The notes beneath the pieces were generated by a model. That model was not told the DNA's origin. It saw nothing but the letters and a program-made list of their open reading frames with translations, and did no database searches. The translations under genes were made by a program, and so were the position numbers. A DNA stretch of 64,000 nt from Planctomycetota bacterium. Lineage in GTDB: Bacteria; Planctomycetota; Planctomycetia; Pirellulales; UBA7805. The number at the start of each line of letters is the position of its first letter. Within the stretch, counting starts at the first letter, position 1. Of this stretch, positions 8,283 through 18,256 are shown in pieces. The stretch spans positions 124,001-188,000 of the forward strand of contig QQVP01000024.1 in assembly GCA_003389215.1 (NCBI GenBank), written 5' to 3'.

Positions 8283-8831
8283 ATGGTTATCGCAGTCACG
8301 CCCACGCTGCATCTCTTCTGCCAGGCAATCGCCGACAACCCGCCACGCTGGCACTTCGTGCTCCAGGACCTCGAAGGTTCGAACGTCCTCGACGTTACCG
8401 ACGCCGAGTCGGGAGTCGACGGCGAGCGACTGGAGTTGCTGGCCCTGGTTCGCGGTCTCGAAGCAATCTGGTGCCCTGCCCGACTCATCGTGGTCAGCCC
8501 GAGTCGTTACATCCGCCACGGACTGCAGTTCGGCCTGAACGATTGGCGGCGACAAGATTGGCGTTGGGAGAGGTTCGGCGAACTCGTCCCGATCAAGAAT
8601 GCCGACCTCTGGCAACGCGTTGATGCCGCGTTGCGGTTCCACGAACTCGAGGTCGCCCGCCATCAAATGTCCACGCTCACCGGGCCCACGGTGTCGTCGT
8701 TGCGAGTTGCCCGCGTGGCACCGGCGCGCGGCAGCGATGACCGCTCTCCCGCGCGGATGCGCCCGGCGGGTGAATCCCGACGCGTCGGCGATCTCTCCGA
8801 GGTCGACATGGCAACCACGGCCAGCCCTTGA
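8283..8831 (+). CDS. RNase HI-like protein with degenerate active site
   Basis: 182 residues. The first 120 follow the RNase HI plan: WHFVLQDLEGSNVL (strands 1-2), ERLELLALVRGLEAI (the Glu helix), ARLIVVSPSRYIRHGL (strand 4, normally TDSQYVxxGI) and PIKNADLWQRVDAAL (KNxDLW motif). The metal-binding Asp of strand 4 is replaced (S-P-S instead of T-D-S) and the first Asp region is altered, so cleavage of RNA in RNA-DNA hybrids is doubtful. The last 50 residues are a basic, low-complexity tail. The start is the ATG at 8283; 8109-8282 is an intergenic stretch with no further feature that I can support. Confidence 0.68.
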   Translation: MVIAVTPTLHLFCQAIADNPPRWHFVLQDLEGSNVLDVTDAESGVDGERLELLALVRGLEAIWCPARLIVVSPSRYIRHGLQFGLNDWRRQDWRWERFGELVPIKNADLWQRVDAALRFHELEVARHQMSTLTGPTVSSLRVARVAPARGSDDRSPARMRPAGESRRVGDLSEVDMATTASP

Positions 8832-8928
8832 ATTACCCCCGCCTGCCAGGCCGGGCACGACGCGATCTGGTCTGGCAGACACCCCGCTCACCCGCAACCG
8901 GTTTTCGACCAACAAAGGAACACGAGAC

Positions 8929-11136
8929 GTGCAGACATCGATTCGACTGGAAGAACTTGGCGCGCTAATCGAAGGACAACATGGCGATCCGTTCTCGCTA
9001 CTGGGCCCCCACCCGATTCAGGAAGGTTCCAAGCACGCTGTCAGCGTGCGGGCATTTCTGCCACAATGTAGCCAGGCCTGGGTGCTCGACCCCACCGATG
9101 CGCGCCCCCACCCGATGCGCAAGATTCACCCGGCCGGATTCTACGAGGGATTCTGCAACCGCCCCGAAGACGGCACGCCGCCCCGCTACCAGTTCAAACT
9201 GGCCCACCACGACGGGCAAGAAACGACCATGCACGATCCGTATCGTTTTCCTTCGCTGTTCACCGATTACGATCTTCATCTGATCGGCGAGGGCAAGCAC
9301 TACGACGCCTACAACCGTCTGGGTGCCCAGATCCGCACGATCGATGGCATTCGCGGCGTGAACTTCGCCGTGTGGGCCCCGAATGCTCAGGCCGTGAGCG
9401 TGGTGGGCGACTTCAACGACTGGGACGGTCGCCGCAATCCGATGCGAAAGCTGATCCCCAGCGGCATCTGGGAGCTGTTCGTTCCGGAAGTCGGCGAGGG
9501 ACAAAACTACAAGTTTCGCGTCAAGAGCGAGTCCGGCGTGACGGACAAAAGCGATCCGTACGGCTTTGCCGCCGAGCTTCCCCCCCGCACCGCCTCGCGA
9601 ATCGTCAACCTCGACAACTACGCCTGGCAGGATGACGCCTGGATCGAGGGCCGCCGCGACCGTGATCCGCTGGCGGGTCCGGTCTCGATCTACGAAGTCC
9701 ATCTCGGCAGTTGGCGGCGCGGTTCCGAGCCGCCGTACTGGCTCAACTATCGCGAGTTGGCGCATCAGCTGGTGGCCTACTGCCACGAGATGAACTACAC
9801 GCACGTCGAGCTCATGCCCGTCAGCGAGCATCCCTTCACCGGCAGCTGGGGTTACCAGACGGTCGGCTACTTTGCCGCCACCAGCCGCTACGGGACGCCG
9901 GAAGACTTCATGTACTTCGTCGACTACTGCCACCGCAACGGCATCGGCGTGATTCTCGATTGGGTTCCGGCTCACTTTCCACGCGACGGACACGGCCTGA
10001 TCCAGTTCGATGGCACGCCGCTCTACGAGCACGCCGATTCCCGGCAAGGCGAGCATCCCGACTGGGGAACGTTGATCTTCAACTACGGGCGCTGCGAGGT
10101 CCGCAACTTCCTGCTCGCCAACGCCCTGTTCTGGTTCGACAAGTACCACGTCGACGGACTGCGGGTCGATGCCGTGGCCTCGATGCTGTACCTCGATTAC
10201 AGCCGCGAAGACGGTCAATGGGTTCCCAACGAATACGGCGGACGCGAGAACCTGGGGGCCATCTCCCTGCTCAAGGAATTCAACGAAGAGGTCCATCTCC
10301 GCTTCCCCGGCACGCTCACCATTGCCGAAGAGTCGACCGCCTGGACGGGCGTCTCGCGGCCGACCTATCTGGGCGGCCTCGGCTTCTCGCTGAAGTGGAA
10401 CATGGGCTGGATGAACGACACGCTCGAGTACATGCGGCACGAGCCGATCCACCGCAAGTACCACCACGACGAGCTGACCTTCAGCTTGATCTATGCCTTC
10501 ACGGAGAACTTCTGCCTGCCGCTGTCCCACGACGAAGTCGTCCACGGCAAAGGCTCGCTGCTCGACAAGATGCCGGGCGATCTCTGGCAGCGATTCGCCA
10601 ACCTGCGGTTGCTGTACGCCTACATGTGGGCTCACCCCGGCAAGAAGCTACTCTTCATGGGGAGCGAATTCGGCCAGTGGTACGAATGGGATTGCGACCA
10701 GAACCTGCAATGGGACCTACTGCAATGGGATCTCCATCGTGGCCTGAAGCAGTGCGTCGCCGACTTGAATCGTCTTTATGTCCACGAGCCGTCGCTGCAC
10801 GAAGTCGACTTTACTCAAGAAGGGTTCGAGTGGGTCGACTGCCACAACCACGAAGACAGCACGCTCAGCTTCATTCGGCGGGCCAAAAACTCCGACGACT
10901 TCCTGCTGGTCGTCTGCAATTTCACTCCAGTCGTTCGTAAGCAACATCGGCTCGGCGTGCCCGAGGGCGGCTGGTACGAAGAGATCTTCTGCAGCGACTC
11001 GGAGTTCTACGCCGGCAGCAACGTCGGCAACGGCCCCGGGCTGATGGCCACCGATCAGGAGAGTCACGGTCGACCGTTCTCGCTGGAACTCGACCTGCCT
11101 CCGCTCGGCGCCCTGTTCCTCAAGCCGCGACGCTAG
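8929..11136 (+). CDS. glgB: 1,4-alpha-glucan (glycogen) branching enzyme
   Basis: 735 residues from a GTG at 8929 preceded by AAAGGA at 8914-8919; open frame extends further upstream but without homology. Order of domains: short N-terminal GlgB module, CBM48 (NFAVWAPNAQAVSVVGDFNDW), then the GH13 barrel with QTVGYFAATSRYGTPEDF, DGLRVDAVASMLYLDY (nucleophile Asp), TIAEESTAW (acid Glu) and LPLSHDEVVHGKGSLL (third carboxylate), and a C-terminal beta domain. It makes alpha-1,6 branches in glycogen in the cytoplasm. Length and motifs are normal. Glycogen synthase and pyrophosphorylase genes are not nearby. Confidence 0.95.
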   Translation: MQTSIRLEELGALIEGQHGDPFSLLGPHPIQEGSKHAVSVRAFLPQCSQAWVLDPTDARPHPMRKIHPAGFYEGFCNRPEDGTPPRYQFKLAHHDGQETTMHDPYRFPSLFTDYDLHLIGEGKHYDAYNRLGAQIRTIDGIRGVNFAVWAPNAQAVSVVGDFNDWDGRRNPMRKLIPSGIWELFVPEVGEGQNYKFRVKSESGVTDKSDPYGFAAELPPRTASRIVNLDNYAWQDDAWIEGRRDRDPLAGPVSIYEVHLGSWRRGSEPPYWLNYRELAHQLVAYCHEMNYTHVELMPVSEHPFTGSWGYQTVGYFAATSRYGTPEDFMYFVDYCHRNGIGVILDWVPAHFPRDGHGLIQFDGTPLYEHADSRQGEHPDWGTLIFNYGRCEVRNFLLANALFWFDKYHVDGLRVDAVASMLYLDYSREDGQWVPNEYGGRENLGAISLLKEFNEEVHLRFPGTLTIAEESTAWTGVSRPTYLGGLGFSLKWNMGWMNDTLEYMRHEPIHRKYHHDELTFSLIYAFTENFCLPLSHDEVVHGKGSLLDKMPGDLWQRFANLRLLYAYMWAHPGKKLLFMGSEFGQWYEWDCDQNLQWDLLQWDLHRGLKQCVADLNRLYVHEPSLHEVDFTQEGFEWVDCHNHEDSTLSFIRRAKNSDDFLLVVCNFTPVVRKQHRLGVPEGGWYEEIFCSDSEFYAGSNVGNGPGLMATDQESHGRPFSLELDLPPLGALFLKPRR

Positions 11137-11261
11137 GCTTTGTTTCAAAACGCGTTTGCGAACGTCCGTCGCCAGCGGCGAAGCGCCTGCTGAGCCGCAG
11201 AATCCTTCGTCGCTCTCGACTCGCCGGGAGGCTCGCCTTCCCTTTCGAGACAAAAGCCTAG
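11133..11261. repeat. Inverted repeat joining the ends of the convergent glgB and foldase genes
   Basis: CTAGGCTTTGTTTC at 11133-11146, covering the glgB stop, is nearly the reverse complement of 11247-11261, which covers the stop of the minus-strand gene. The loop is about 100 bases. It could form a shared transcription end or be a relic of an inversion or duplication. Confidence 0.4.
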
Positions 11262-13612
11262 TTCCGCGCGTAGCGAACCTTGAATTCCCGCTCGAGGTCG
11301 TCGTACCACGCGTCCACGACCTCGTTCAGGTCGTACCCGAGCACGCGGCGGATATCTTCCAGCGGCAGGCGATTCTCCTTGTACCGCGCGATGAAGTCGG
11401 CCCGCAGTTCCTCGTCCGTCGGGTTGCGATCGGTAACACGAATCACGTACGCCACCGTTTGCGGATGATTCATCGCCACGCCGACCTCGCCCACACCAAG
11501 TGAATACGCCTTCTGCATGAACTCGGGCCCCGGCGCGTTCACATCCTCAATCGTGCTCAGAGCAAGCTCGGGCAGGCCGGTCGGACTCGGGGCCGCGGGA
11601 ACCGAGTACCAGGAAAACGGTTCGGGCCGCACGATGCGCGTGCCGGGGTTTGCCTCGACAACTTCGTCGAGGTCGGCGCCGTCTTTAAGCTGGGAGGCAA
11701 TCAGCTCGGCGGCCTGCAAGGCACGTCGTCGCGCGGTGTCGTCGGCTTCGCTGCTGCCCGCACCCAGTTTCCAGGCGGTCGCCACTTCCTCACGCATGTC
11801 GTCGAACGGCAGTTCCTTCTCCTCCTCTTCTTCGATCTTCCAAAACAGGAAGTTGTTGTTATCCAGGTCGCGGAGGCGGACGGGACGCTTGATCGAACTC
11901 TCTCCCTGCTGGCCAAAGACGACTTTGGCGAAGCCCCTGAGGCGACCAATTTCCGTCGTTTCGTAAAATTCCTCCTCCGTGAGCGGATCCGTGCGCTTCA
12001 CTTCCAACGTACTGTCGGTGACAAACGACTCCATCCCACGTTGGTCGCTCAGATCGCGGTATCGGAAGTGATCGTCCAGCTTGTCCTGCAAATTGCCCAG
12101 CGATTCGTCGATCAACTCGGCCGCTCGCAATTCGGCCATCCTCAGCACGACGTAGTCCCGGACCTCCTCAAGCGGACGATACTCAACCGGCTCGGCGTCC
12201 GCAGTTTCGGCATCCGCAGTTTCGGCGTCGGTCGACTCGGCGTCGGCACTCGCGGCCTCGTCGGTCGTTGAGGCATCGGTTTCAGTTGCAGACGGCGTCT
12301 CGGCATCGGTTTCAGTTGCAGACGGCGTCTCGGCATCGTCGGCCGCGGCGCTCGCGTCGGTACCCGCATCGACGTTCGCGTCGTCTGTCGCGTCTTCGCT
12401 TGTCGTCTCCTCCGCACCCGGTTCGGCAGCGGCGGTCTCGCTCGCCTCCGCTTGGTCCTCGCCGCTCTCGTCGGTCTCTCCCTCGCCTGCGGACGCGGTT
12501 GACTCACCGCTCTCGGCTGTTTCGTCGCCTTCGGCAGCCGCTTCTCCTTGGTCACCGTCCGCCGCAGCATCCGCTTCCTCAGACGCATCGCCCTCGGTCG
12601 ACTCGGCATCGCTCTCGGCCGATCCCTTGGGCACCTGGAGCTCCTCGTCCATGGCCTTGTTGCGCTCGTAGAATTCCCGGATGCCCTCCTCATCCTCCTC
12701 GATGATCTCGCGCGCTCGTTCGACGAAGTCCTCGTACCCGAAGCGAACGTACTCGATCGCCGCCCGATAGGGTCTGCGAAATCCCACCTCGGGAGACGGC
12801 AGTGGCGTGCCCGATACGACGGAGTATTCCGCCAATTCCGACTTGTGGCGGTCGTAGTAGGCCCGCAACTGCTCTTCGCTCGGATCGGCCACGTCGTCAA
12901 GAAAGGCCTCGACCGGGACGGCGACCAATTCGGTCGCCAGCTGCTGCTCGATCCGGGCGTAGTAAGCCAACTGTTCGCCCGGCGGCAGATTGCCAAAGCC
13001 ACGCTGCGACAGTGTCTCCACACGACGTGCGGTGATCGCCTCGCCGACGAGCCGAAAGAACTCATCGACCGAAGTACCAGGCGGCCCCTGAATCAACGGG
13101 CGCATTTCGGGAAAGCTGACCATCGTTTGTTCGGGATTCTGCAGCGAACGCACCAGAGTGCCGAGATACGCTCGGACCTCCTCGTCGCTGGCAGCGCTCA
13201 TGCCGAGGCGCTCTGCCTCGCGCATGAGCATCATGTGGCGAATGAGCTGCTCCTCCTCGAGATGACCCCGATGGACGACGCGACGTTGTGCCAGCGCCGG
13301 CTGGCCGAGGAGCTGGTTAATGTACTCTCGCGACAGCCCCTCCTTGGCCAGCGACGTCGCCTGGAGTCGTTCCAGGATCTTGGCCACCAATTCATGGCGA
13401 TTTCGCAGCTTCTCGAGGTCCGATCGACGGACGTCGCCGTCGACCCAGGTAAAGACGACCGGATCCTCCCGGGTAGCGCCACCCCCCCCGCCGCCGCCGA
13501 GCTGCATCAACGAGTCGCCGACCGTGAAAACCAGGATGATAAGGACGCCGAACACGGCCAGCATCGCCGCCTGATACTTGCGAAATACTTCAAATGGATT
13601 GTTCTTGGCCAT
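11258..13612 (-). CDS. PpiD/SurA-type membrane-anchored periplasmic foldase with long acidic insert
   Basis: 784 residues. Cytoplasmic start MAKNNPFEVFRKYQ, one membrane anchor (AAMLAVFGVLIILVFTVGDSLM), a Gly-rich linker, then a SurA-N-like chaperone region (residues about 50-330) rich in paired helices. Residues roughly 330-465 are an Asp/Glu/Ala/Ser/Thr low-complexity insert with short tandem repeats. The C-terminal part (EYRPLEEVRDYVVLRMAE onward) resembles the helical PpiD end with a degenerate rotamase-like segment. By topology it would help outer-envelope proteins fold, as PpiD does. I cannot see intact parvulin active-site residues, so chaperone rather than isomerase is likely. Confidence 0.75.
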   Translation of the reverse strand: MAKNNPFEVFRKYQAAMLAVFGVLIILVFTVGDSLMQLGGGGGGGATREDPVVFTWVDGDVRRSDLEKLRNRHELVAKILERLQATSLAKEGLSREYINQLLGQPALAQRRVVHRGHLEEEQLIRHMMLMREAERLGMSAASDEEVRAYLGTLVRSLQNPEQTMVSFPEMRPLIQGPPGTSVDEFFRLVGEAITARRVETLSQRGFGNLPPGEQLAYYARIEQQLATELVAVPVEAFLDDVADPSEEQLRAYYDRHKSELAEYSVVSGTPLPSPEVGFRRPYRAAIEYVRFGYEDFVERAREIIEEDEEGIREFYERNKAMDEELQVPKGSAESDAESTEGDASEEADAAADGDQGEAAAEGDETAESGESTASAGEGETDESGEDQAEASETAAAEPGAEETTSEDATDDANVDAGTDASAAADDAETPSATETDAETPSATETDASTTDEAASADAESTDAETADAETADAEPVEYRPLEEVRDYVVLRMAELRAAELIDESLGNLQDKLDDHFRYRDLSDQRGMESFVTDSTLEVKRTDPLTEEEFYETTEIGRLRGFAKVVFGQQGESSIKRPVRLRDLDNNNFLFWKIEEEEEKELPFDDMREEVATAWKLGAGSSEADDTARRRALQAAELIASQLKDGADLDEVVEANPGTRIVRPEPFSWYSVPAAPSPTGLPELALSTIEDVNAPGPEFMQKAYSLGVGEVGVAMNHPQTVAYVIRVTDRNPTDEELRADFIARYKENRLPLEDIRRVLGYDLNEVVDAWYDDLEREFKVRYARN
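12272..12338. repeat. Perfect 30-bp tandem duplication in the acidic insert
   Basis: 12272-12301 and 12302-12331 are identical 30-mers, with the first bases of a third copy following. They encode two successive blocks of ten residues (SATETDAETP). A shorter 15-bp tandem lies near 12196-12225. Both keep frame, which suggests length change by slippage is tolerated in this linker. Confidence 0.8.
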
Positions 13613-14012
13613 GGAAAACGTCCCAGGGGCTCGAGAGAAGGCAGACGATTGACTTGGCTTGACAGCCGGCCCGCCGCGAGATTATTGGTGTCATGCCGTC
13701 TGGAGCGGCCTGTGAAGGGTGTGATTGTACGATTGGCAAAGCAAAGTGCAACGGCAAAGAGTGATTCGTTGTGCTTGAACTCGCCTCGTTCGAGCCGATC
13801 CTGCTGCTGCTGCGGAATTCTTCGAATCGAGGATGCCCCGAACGATTAAGCGATTATATGGACGCGAACCAGATCGCGGGCGCCTGTCGATCGCACCAGA
13901 TGAAGCGGTCGCGCGACGCCAGGACTTCGAACTCACGCCGAGTCACTCCGACCGCTGATACACAAACGTCTGCTTATACGAACAGCCGCATCGATTGAGC
14001 ACCTCAGCCCCG
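13613..14012. other. Divergent intergenic region between the foldase gene and topA
   Basis: 400 bases between divergently transcribed genes, so it should contain both promoters. I could not pick a convincing sigma70 pair close to either start, and no small gene or RNA stands out. Confidence 0.5.
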
Positions 14013-16787
14013 ATGGCGAAGAAATCCCCACAAAAATCGCTAGTAATTGTCGAGTCGCCGGCCAAGGCCCGGACGATCGGCAAGTATCTGGGCCGCGGCT
14101 TCACGGTCGAGGCGAGCATCGGCCACGTTCGCGACTTGCCCCAGGGGGCCAAGCAGATTCCCGAGAAGTACAAGGGCGAGGATTGGGCCCATCTGGGCGT
14201 CAACGTCGACGAGGACTTCCTGCCGATCTACATCATTCCGCCCGGCAAGTCGAAGCAGGTAACCAAACTGCGCAAGCTGCTGAAGGAATCGAAAGACCTC
14301 TATCTGGCGACCGACGAAGATCGCGAAGGCGAGGCGATCAGCTGGCACCTGCAGGAGTTGCTCAAGCCGAAGGTGCCGGTCCACCGCATGGTGTTCCACG
14401 AGATCACCAAAGAGGCCATCAACGAGGCCCTCTCGAATCCGCGCGAGATCGACGGCGATTTGGTCCGCGCCCAAGAAGCCCGGCGTATCATCGACCGGCT
14501 CTACGGGTACGAGGTCTCTCCGTTGCTCTGGCGCAAAGTGCGGCCGAAACTGTCGGCCGGCCGGGTGCAGAGTGTGGCAGTTCGACTGATCGTCGAACGA
14601 GAACGACAGCGGATGGCATTCGTCGCCGCGACCTACTGGGACGCGATCGCCACCTTTGTGAAGAGTGACCAGGCGGAGTTCCAGGCCACGCTCGTCTCGG
14701 TCGACCAGCGAAAGATCCCCTCGGGCAAGGATTTCGATTCTGCCGACGGCAAGTTGAAAGACCCGAACTTGCTGCACATGGACGAAGCGGCGGCTCAGGC
14801 CTTGGTCGAGAAACTCGCCACGGCCGAGTTCTCGGTCACCTCGCTCGACGACAAGCCCTACACCTCGAAGCCGTCGCCGCCCTTCACGACAAGCACGCTG
14901 CAGCAGGAGGCGAATCGTAAACTCGGCTTCACGGCGAAACGTACGATGGGGGTCGCGCAGAGCCTCTACGAGAATGGTCACATCACCTATATGCGTACCG
15001 ACTCGACGACGCTGGCCCAGGTGGCCATCGAGGCGGCGCGGGATCTGGTCACCTCGGAGTACGGCGGCGAGTTTCTGCCCGACGCGCCCCGGCAGTACGC
15101 CTCGAAGGTCAAGAACGCCCAGGAAGCCCACGAGGCGATTCGTCCGGCCGGCCACCCCTTCGAGAAACCCGAGGTGCTCAAGTCGCAGCTAAGCGACGAC
15201 GAGTTCCGCCTGTTCGACCTGATCTGGAAACGCACCGTGGCCAGCCAAATGGCCGATGCCCGTGGACACCGCGTTTCGGTCATCGTCGAAGGGGGCGGAG
15301 CGCAATTCCAGGCGGGCGGCAGGACAATCGAGTTTCCCGGCTACCTGCGGGCCTACGTCGAGGGGAGCGATGACCCCGCCGCCGAATTGGCCGATCGCGA
15401 ATCGATTCTCCCGCCGTTGGTCGTGGGCGAATCGCTCGGCGGCAAGGACATCGAAGCCAAGAGCCACACCACGCAGCCGCCGGCCCGCTTCACCGAAGCC
15501 TCGTTGACCCGCGAACTCGAACAGCTGGGCATCGGCCGCCCGAGTACCTACGCGTCGATTATCGACACCATCCTGGCCCGCAACTATGTGTTCAAGAAGG
15601 GTTCGGCACTGGTGCCTACCTGGACGGCGTTCGCCGTTTCGCAGTTGCTGAAGTGGCACTTGCCCGAACTGGTCGACTATCAATTCACGGCCCAGCTCGA
15701 AGACGACCTCGACGCCATCAGTCGCGGGGAACAGGACTCGGTCGACTACCTCAACGAGTTCTATCACGGCAAGCGTGGTACCGGGCTGAAACAGCTGCTG
15801 AAGGACAAGATCGAAGAAATCGACGCCCGCCAAATCAGCAGCATCAAGATCGGTGCGACGGAAGATAACGGCGGGCCGGGCGAAGAGATCGTGGTCCGCG
15901 TGGGCCGTTACGGGCCGTACATCGAGCAGGGCGATCGCCGCGCCAGTGTTCCCGAGCACATCCCGCCCGACGAACTCAACATCACCACGGCCGTCGAGTT
16001 GCTGGAACAGGCGGCCGCGGCCGACGAGCCGCTCGGCACCTGTCCCGACACGCACAAGCCGGTGTTCCTCAAGGTCGGGCGTTTCGGGCCCTACATCCAG
16101 CGCGGCACGCCCGACGACGACGAGAAGCCGAAGAACGCCTCGCTGCTCAAGGGCATGCAGCCCGAGGACATCGACCTGGAAACCGCCCTGAAGTTGCTCT
16201 CTTTGCCGCGCGAGCTGGGCGCGGATCCGAAGAGCGGCGAGATGGTGACCGCCTACAACGGTCGCTTCGGCCCCTACATCAAGTGCGGCGAAGAGACGCG
16301 GTCGCTGCCGGCCGAGATGTCGCCGATCGAGGTCTCGCTCGAACAGGCACTCGAGTTGCTCGCTCAACCGAAGAAGTCGCGACGCGGTTTCGGCAGCGCG
16401 AAGGAGCCGATCAAGGTCTTCGACGACGCGTCGCCGGTGACGAAGGAAAAGGTCCAAGTGCTCGATGGGCGCTACGGACCCTATGTGACCGACGGCACCA
16501 CCAACGCCTCGCTCCCCAAGGGGACCGACCCAGCCGAGCTTTCGTTCCAGGAGGCCCTCGACCTGTTGGCCGCCCGCGCCGCCAAGGGACCGGCCAAAAA
16601 GAAGACAGCCAAAAAGAAGACAGCCAAGAAATCGGGCGGCAAGAAGAAGGCAGCGGCGAAGAAGAAATCGACGACGAAGAAGTCGACCACCAAGAAGGCC
16701 GCCGCGAAGAAATCGTCGACCAAGAAGGCGGCGGCGAAAAAGACGTCGGCCAAGAAAAAGTCGACCGCCAAGAAGAAGTCGTCCTAG
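14013..16787 (+). CDS. topA: DNA topoisomerase I with GRYGPY repeats and histone-like tail
   Basis: 924 residues from ATG 14013 (an in-frame TTG lies at 13995). [25 protein letters not shown] and [15 protein letters not shown] supply the acidic metal site. The catalytic Tyr is in [12 protein letters not shown]. The gene relaxes negative supercoils by a type IA mechanism. The C-terminus has no Cys4 zinc ribbons; instead there are about four topoisomerase C-terminal repeats around [25 protein letters not shown] and [10 protein letters not shown]. The last 65 residues are a Lys/Ala/Ser/Thr run with repeated AAKK and TTKK units, like histone H1 tails, known from actinobacterial and some other TopA proteins and expected to bind DNA. 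Confidence 0.95.
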   Translation: MAKKSPQKSLVIVESPAKARTIGKYLGRGFTVEASIGHVRDLPQGAKQIPEKYKGEDWAHLGVNVDEDFLPIYIIPPGKSKQVTKLRKLLKESKDLYLATDEDREGEAISWHLQELLKPKVPVHRMVFHEITKEAINEALSNPREIDGDLVRAQEARRIIDRLYGYEVSPLLWRKVRPKLSAGRVQSVAVRLIVERERQRMAFVAATYWDAIATFVKSDQAEFQATLVSVDQRKIPSGKDFDSADGKLKDPNLLHMDEAAAQALVEKLATAEFSVTSLDDKPYTSKPSPPFTTSTLQQEANRKLGFTAKRTMGVAQSLYENGHITYMRTDSTTLAQVAIEAARDLVTSEYGGEFLPDAPRQYASKVKNAQEAHEAIRPAGHPFEKPEVLKSQLSDDEFRLFDLIWKRTVASQMADARGHRVSVIVEGGGAQFQAGGRTIEFPGYLRAYVEGSDDPAAELADRESILPPLVVGESLGGKDIEAKSHTTQPPARFTEASLTRELEQLGIGRPSTYASIIDTILARNYVFKKGSALVPTWTAFAVSQLLKWHLPELVDYQFTAQLEDDLDAISRGEQDSVDYLNEFYHGKRGTGLKQLLKDKIEEIDARQISSIKIGATEDNGGPGEEIVVRVGRYGPYIEQGDRRASVPEHIPPDELNITTAVELLEQAAAADEPLGTCPDTHKPVFLKVGRFGPYIQRGTPDDDEKPKNASLLKGMQPEDIDLETALKLLSLPRELGADPKSGEMVTAYNGRFGPYIKCGEETRSLPAEMSPIEVSLEQALELLAQPKKSRRGFGSAKEPIKVFDDASPVTKEKVQVLDGRYGPYVTDGTTNASLPKGTDPAELSFQEALDLLAARAAKGPAKKKTAKKKTAKKSGGKKKAAAKKKSTTKKSTTKKAAAKKSSTKKAAAKKTSAKKKSTAKKKSS

Positions 16788-16811
16788 GCTGCCGGGCGAG
16801 CGGCGAGAGTC

Positions 16812-17216
16812 TCACTCTTCGTCCGGGTCGCGGGGAGCGCCGAGCGCCAAGGCATACGCCGTGGCGTGACTGCGACAATGCGAGATGCTGATCAGCATCC
16901 GCCCGATCCCCAGATCTTCGACCTTGTCGCGTGCCCCGCCGCGGAAACGCACCGAAGGCCGTCCGCCGCGGTCGTTGCGGATCTCCATATCGCGCCACGA
17001 GATACCCTTGATCCAACCGGTGCCCAGGGCCTTGAGAATCGCCTCTTTAGCTGCCCAGCGACCGGCGAAGTGCTGCGTCGCCGCCTTGCGCTGACGGCAA
17101 TACTCGACTTCGAGCTCCGTGTAGACGCGGTTGATGAACAGCTCGCCGTGACGTTCGATCATCTTCGCGATTCGCAGACACTCGACAATGTCGGTGCCGA
17201 TTCCCACGACGTGCAT
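16812..17216 (-). CDS. acpS: Holo-[acyl-carrier-protein] synthase
   Basis: 134 residues. GIGTDIVECLRI at the N-terminus supplies the metal-binding Asp, and FAGRWAAKEAILKALGTG is the AcpS signature with Glu; LISISHCRSHATAYALA closes the domain. It transfers 4'-phosphopantetheine from CoA to apo-ACP and so serves the fab genes at 2.2-3.5 kb. It is convergent with topA (24 bases apart) and lies 32 bases downstream of trpS on the same strand, so trpS-acpS co-transcription is likely. Confidence 0.95.
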   Translation of the reverse strand: MHVVGIGTDIVECLRIAKMIERHGELFINRVYTELEVEYCRQRKAATQHFAGRWAAKEAILKALGTGWIKGISWRDMEIRNDRGGRPSVRFRGGARDKVEDLGIGRMLISISHCRSHATAYALALGAPRDPDEE

Positions 17217-17248
17217 GGCGGTGATTCCCGATTCGCGGCGGACTCGAC

Positions 17249-18214
17249 CTAAAGCTTGATCCCGCAGGCCGACTGGGCCCGATCCAGCACGTCCTGGGCC
17301 TTCGCTCGGGCCTGGCTCGCCCCGTCGTCGAGGATCTCTCGGACCCGCTCGGGCTGGCTCGCCAGCTCGGCGCGCCGCTCGCGGGCTTCGGCAAAGTAGG
17401 CTTCCGCGGCGTCCGCCAGGGCCTTCTTCACCTCACCATAACCAAAGCCCCCACGCCGGTATAGCGCGGCCATTTCCTCCCGCTCCGCCGCCGAAGCGAC
17501 GAGCGCGAATAGCTGATAGAGGTGGTCGGTCTCCGGCTCCTTCGGCTCCTCCATGGGCCGCGAATCGGTCGTGATCCGCATGACCTTCTTTCGCTGCGGC
17601 TTCGGCTCTTCGAAGATCTCCAACGTGTTGCTGTAGCTCTTCGACATCTTTTCTCCGTCGGTGCCGGGAACCTTGCCGGTCGACTCGAGAATCTTGGCTT
17701 TCGGCACTACGAACGTCTCGCCGAAGGCGTGATTGAAGCTGGTCGCCAGATCGCGACAGACCTCCAAATGCTGGCCCTGATCTTCACCGACCGGCACGAC
17801 ATCGGCATCGTAGGCCAGAATGTCGGCCGCCATCAGTACGGGATAGGTAAACAGCCCGGCGTCGGCCGTGAGTCCCTTCGCCTTCTTGTCCTTGTAAGCA
17901 TGACACCGCTCCAACAAGCCCATCGGGGTGCCCGTCATCAACAGCCAGGTCAGCTCCGTCACCTGTGGCACTTCCGATTGGACAAACAGCACCGCGTGGT
18001 CGGGGTTCAAACCCAGGGCCAACAGGTCGATCGCCGCATCGAGCGTATTCTGCCGCAGCAAGTCCGGATCGCGCACCGTGGTGAGCGCGTGCAGGTTGGC
18101 AATGAAGTAGAAGGCCGCGTCCTCCGTCTGCAATTCGATGTACTGGCGGATCGCCCCAAAGTAGTTTCCCCAATGGAATCTCGCCGTCGGTTGAATGCCG
18201 GAAAGGACGCGCAT
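17249..18214 (-). CDS. trpS: Tryptophanyl-tRNA synthetase
   Basis: 321 residues. Class I signatures: [22 protein letters not shown] (the HIGH equivalent is HWGN) and [10 protein letters not shown] (KMSKS loop). It charges tRNA-Trp. The size matches bacterial TrpRS. pyrD lies upstream on the same strand with a 42-base gap, acpS downstream, forming a probable pyrD-trpS-acpS unit. Confidence 0.96.
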   Translation of the reverse strand: MRVLSGIQPTARFHWGNYFGAIRQYIELQTEDAAFYFIANLHALTTVRDPDLLRQNTLDAAIDLLALGLNPDHAVLFVQSEVPQVTELTWLLMTGTPMGLLERCHAYKDKKAKGLTADAGLFTYPVLMAADILAYDADVVPVGEDQGQHLEVCRDLATSFNHAFGETFVVPKAKILESTGKVPGTDGEKMSKSYSNTLEIFEEPKPQRKKVMRITTDSRPMEEPKEPETDHLYQLFALVASAAEREEMAALYRRGGFGYGEVKKALADAAEAYFAEARERRAELASQPERVREILDDGASQARAKAQDVLDRAQSACGIKL

Positions 18215-18256
18215 GGTTCGGGTATCTTCTCTCGATGCTGGATGATTGGCAAGTCG

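Noticed and set aside
8998..10635. 545-codon minus-strand frame inside glgB
   Set aside because: Shadow of the GH13 coding pattern; no domain of its own.
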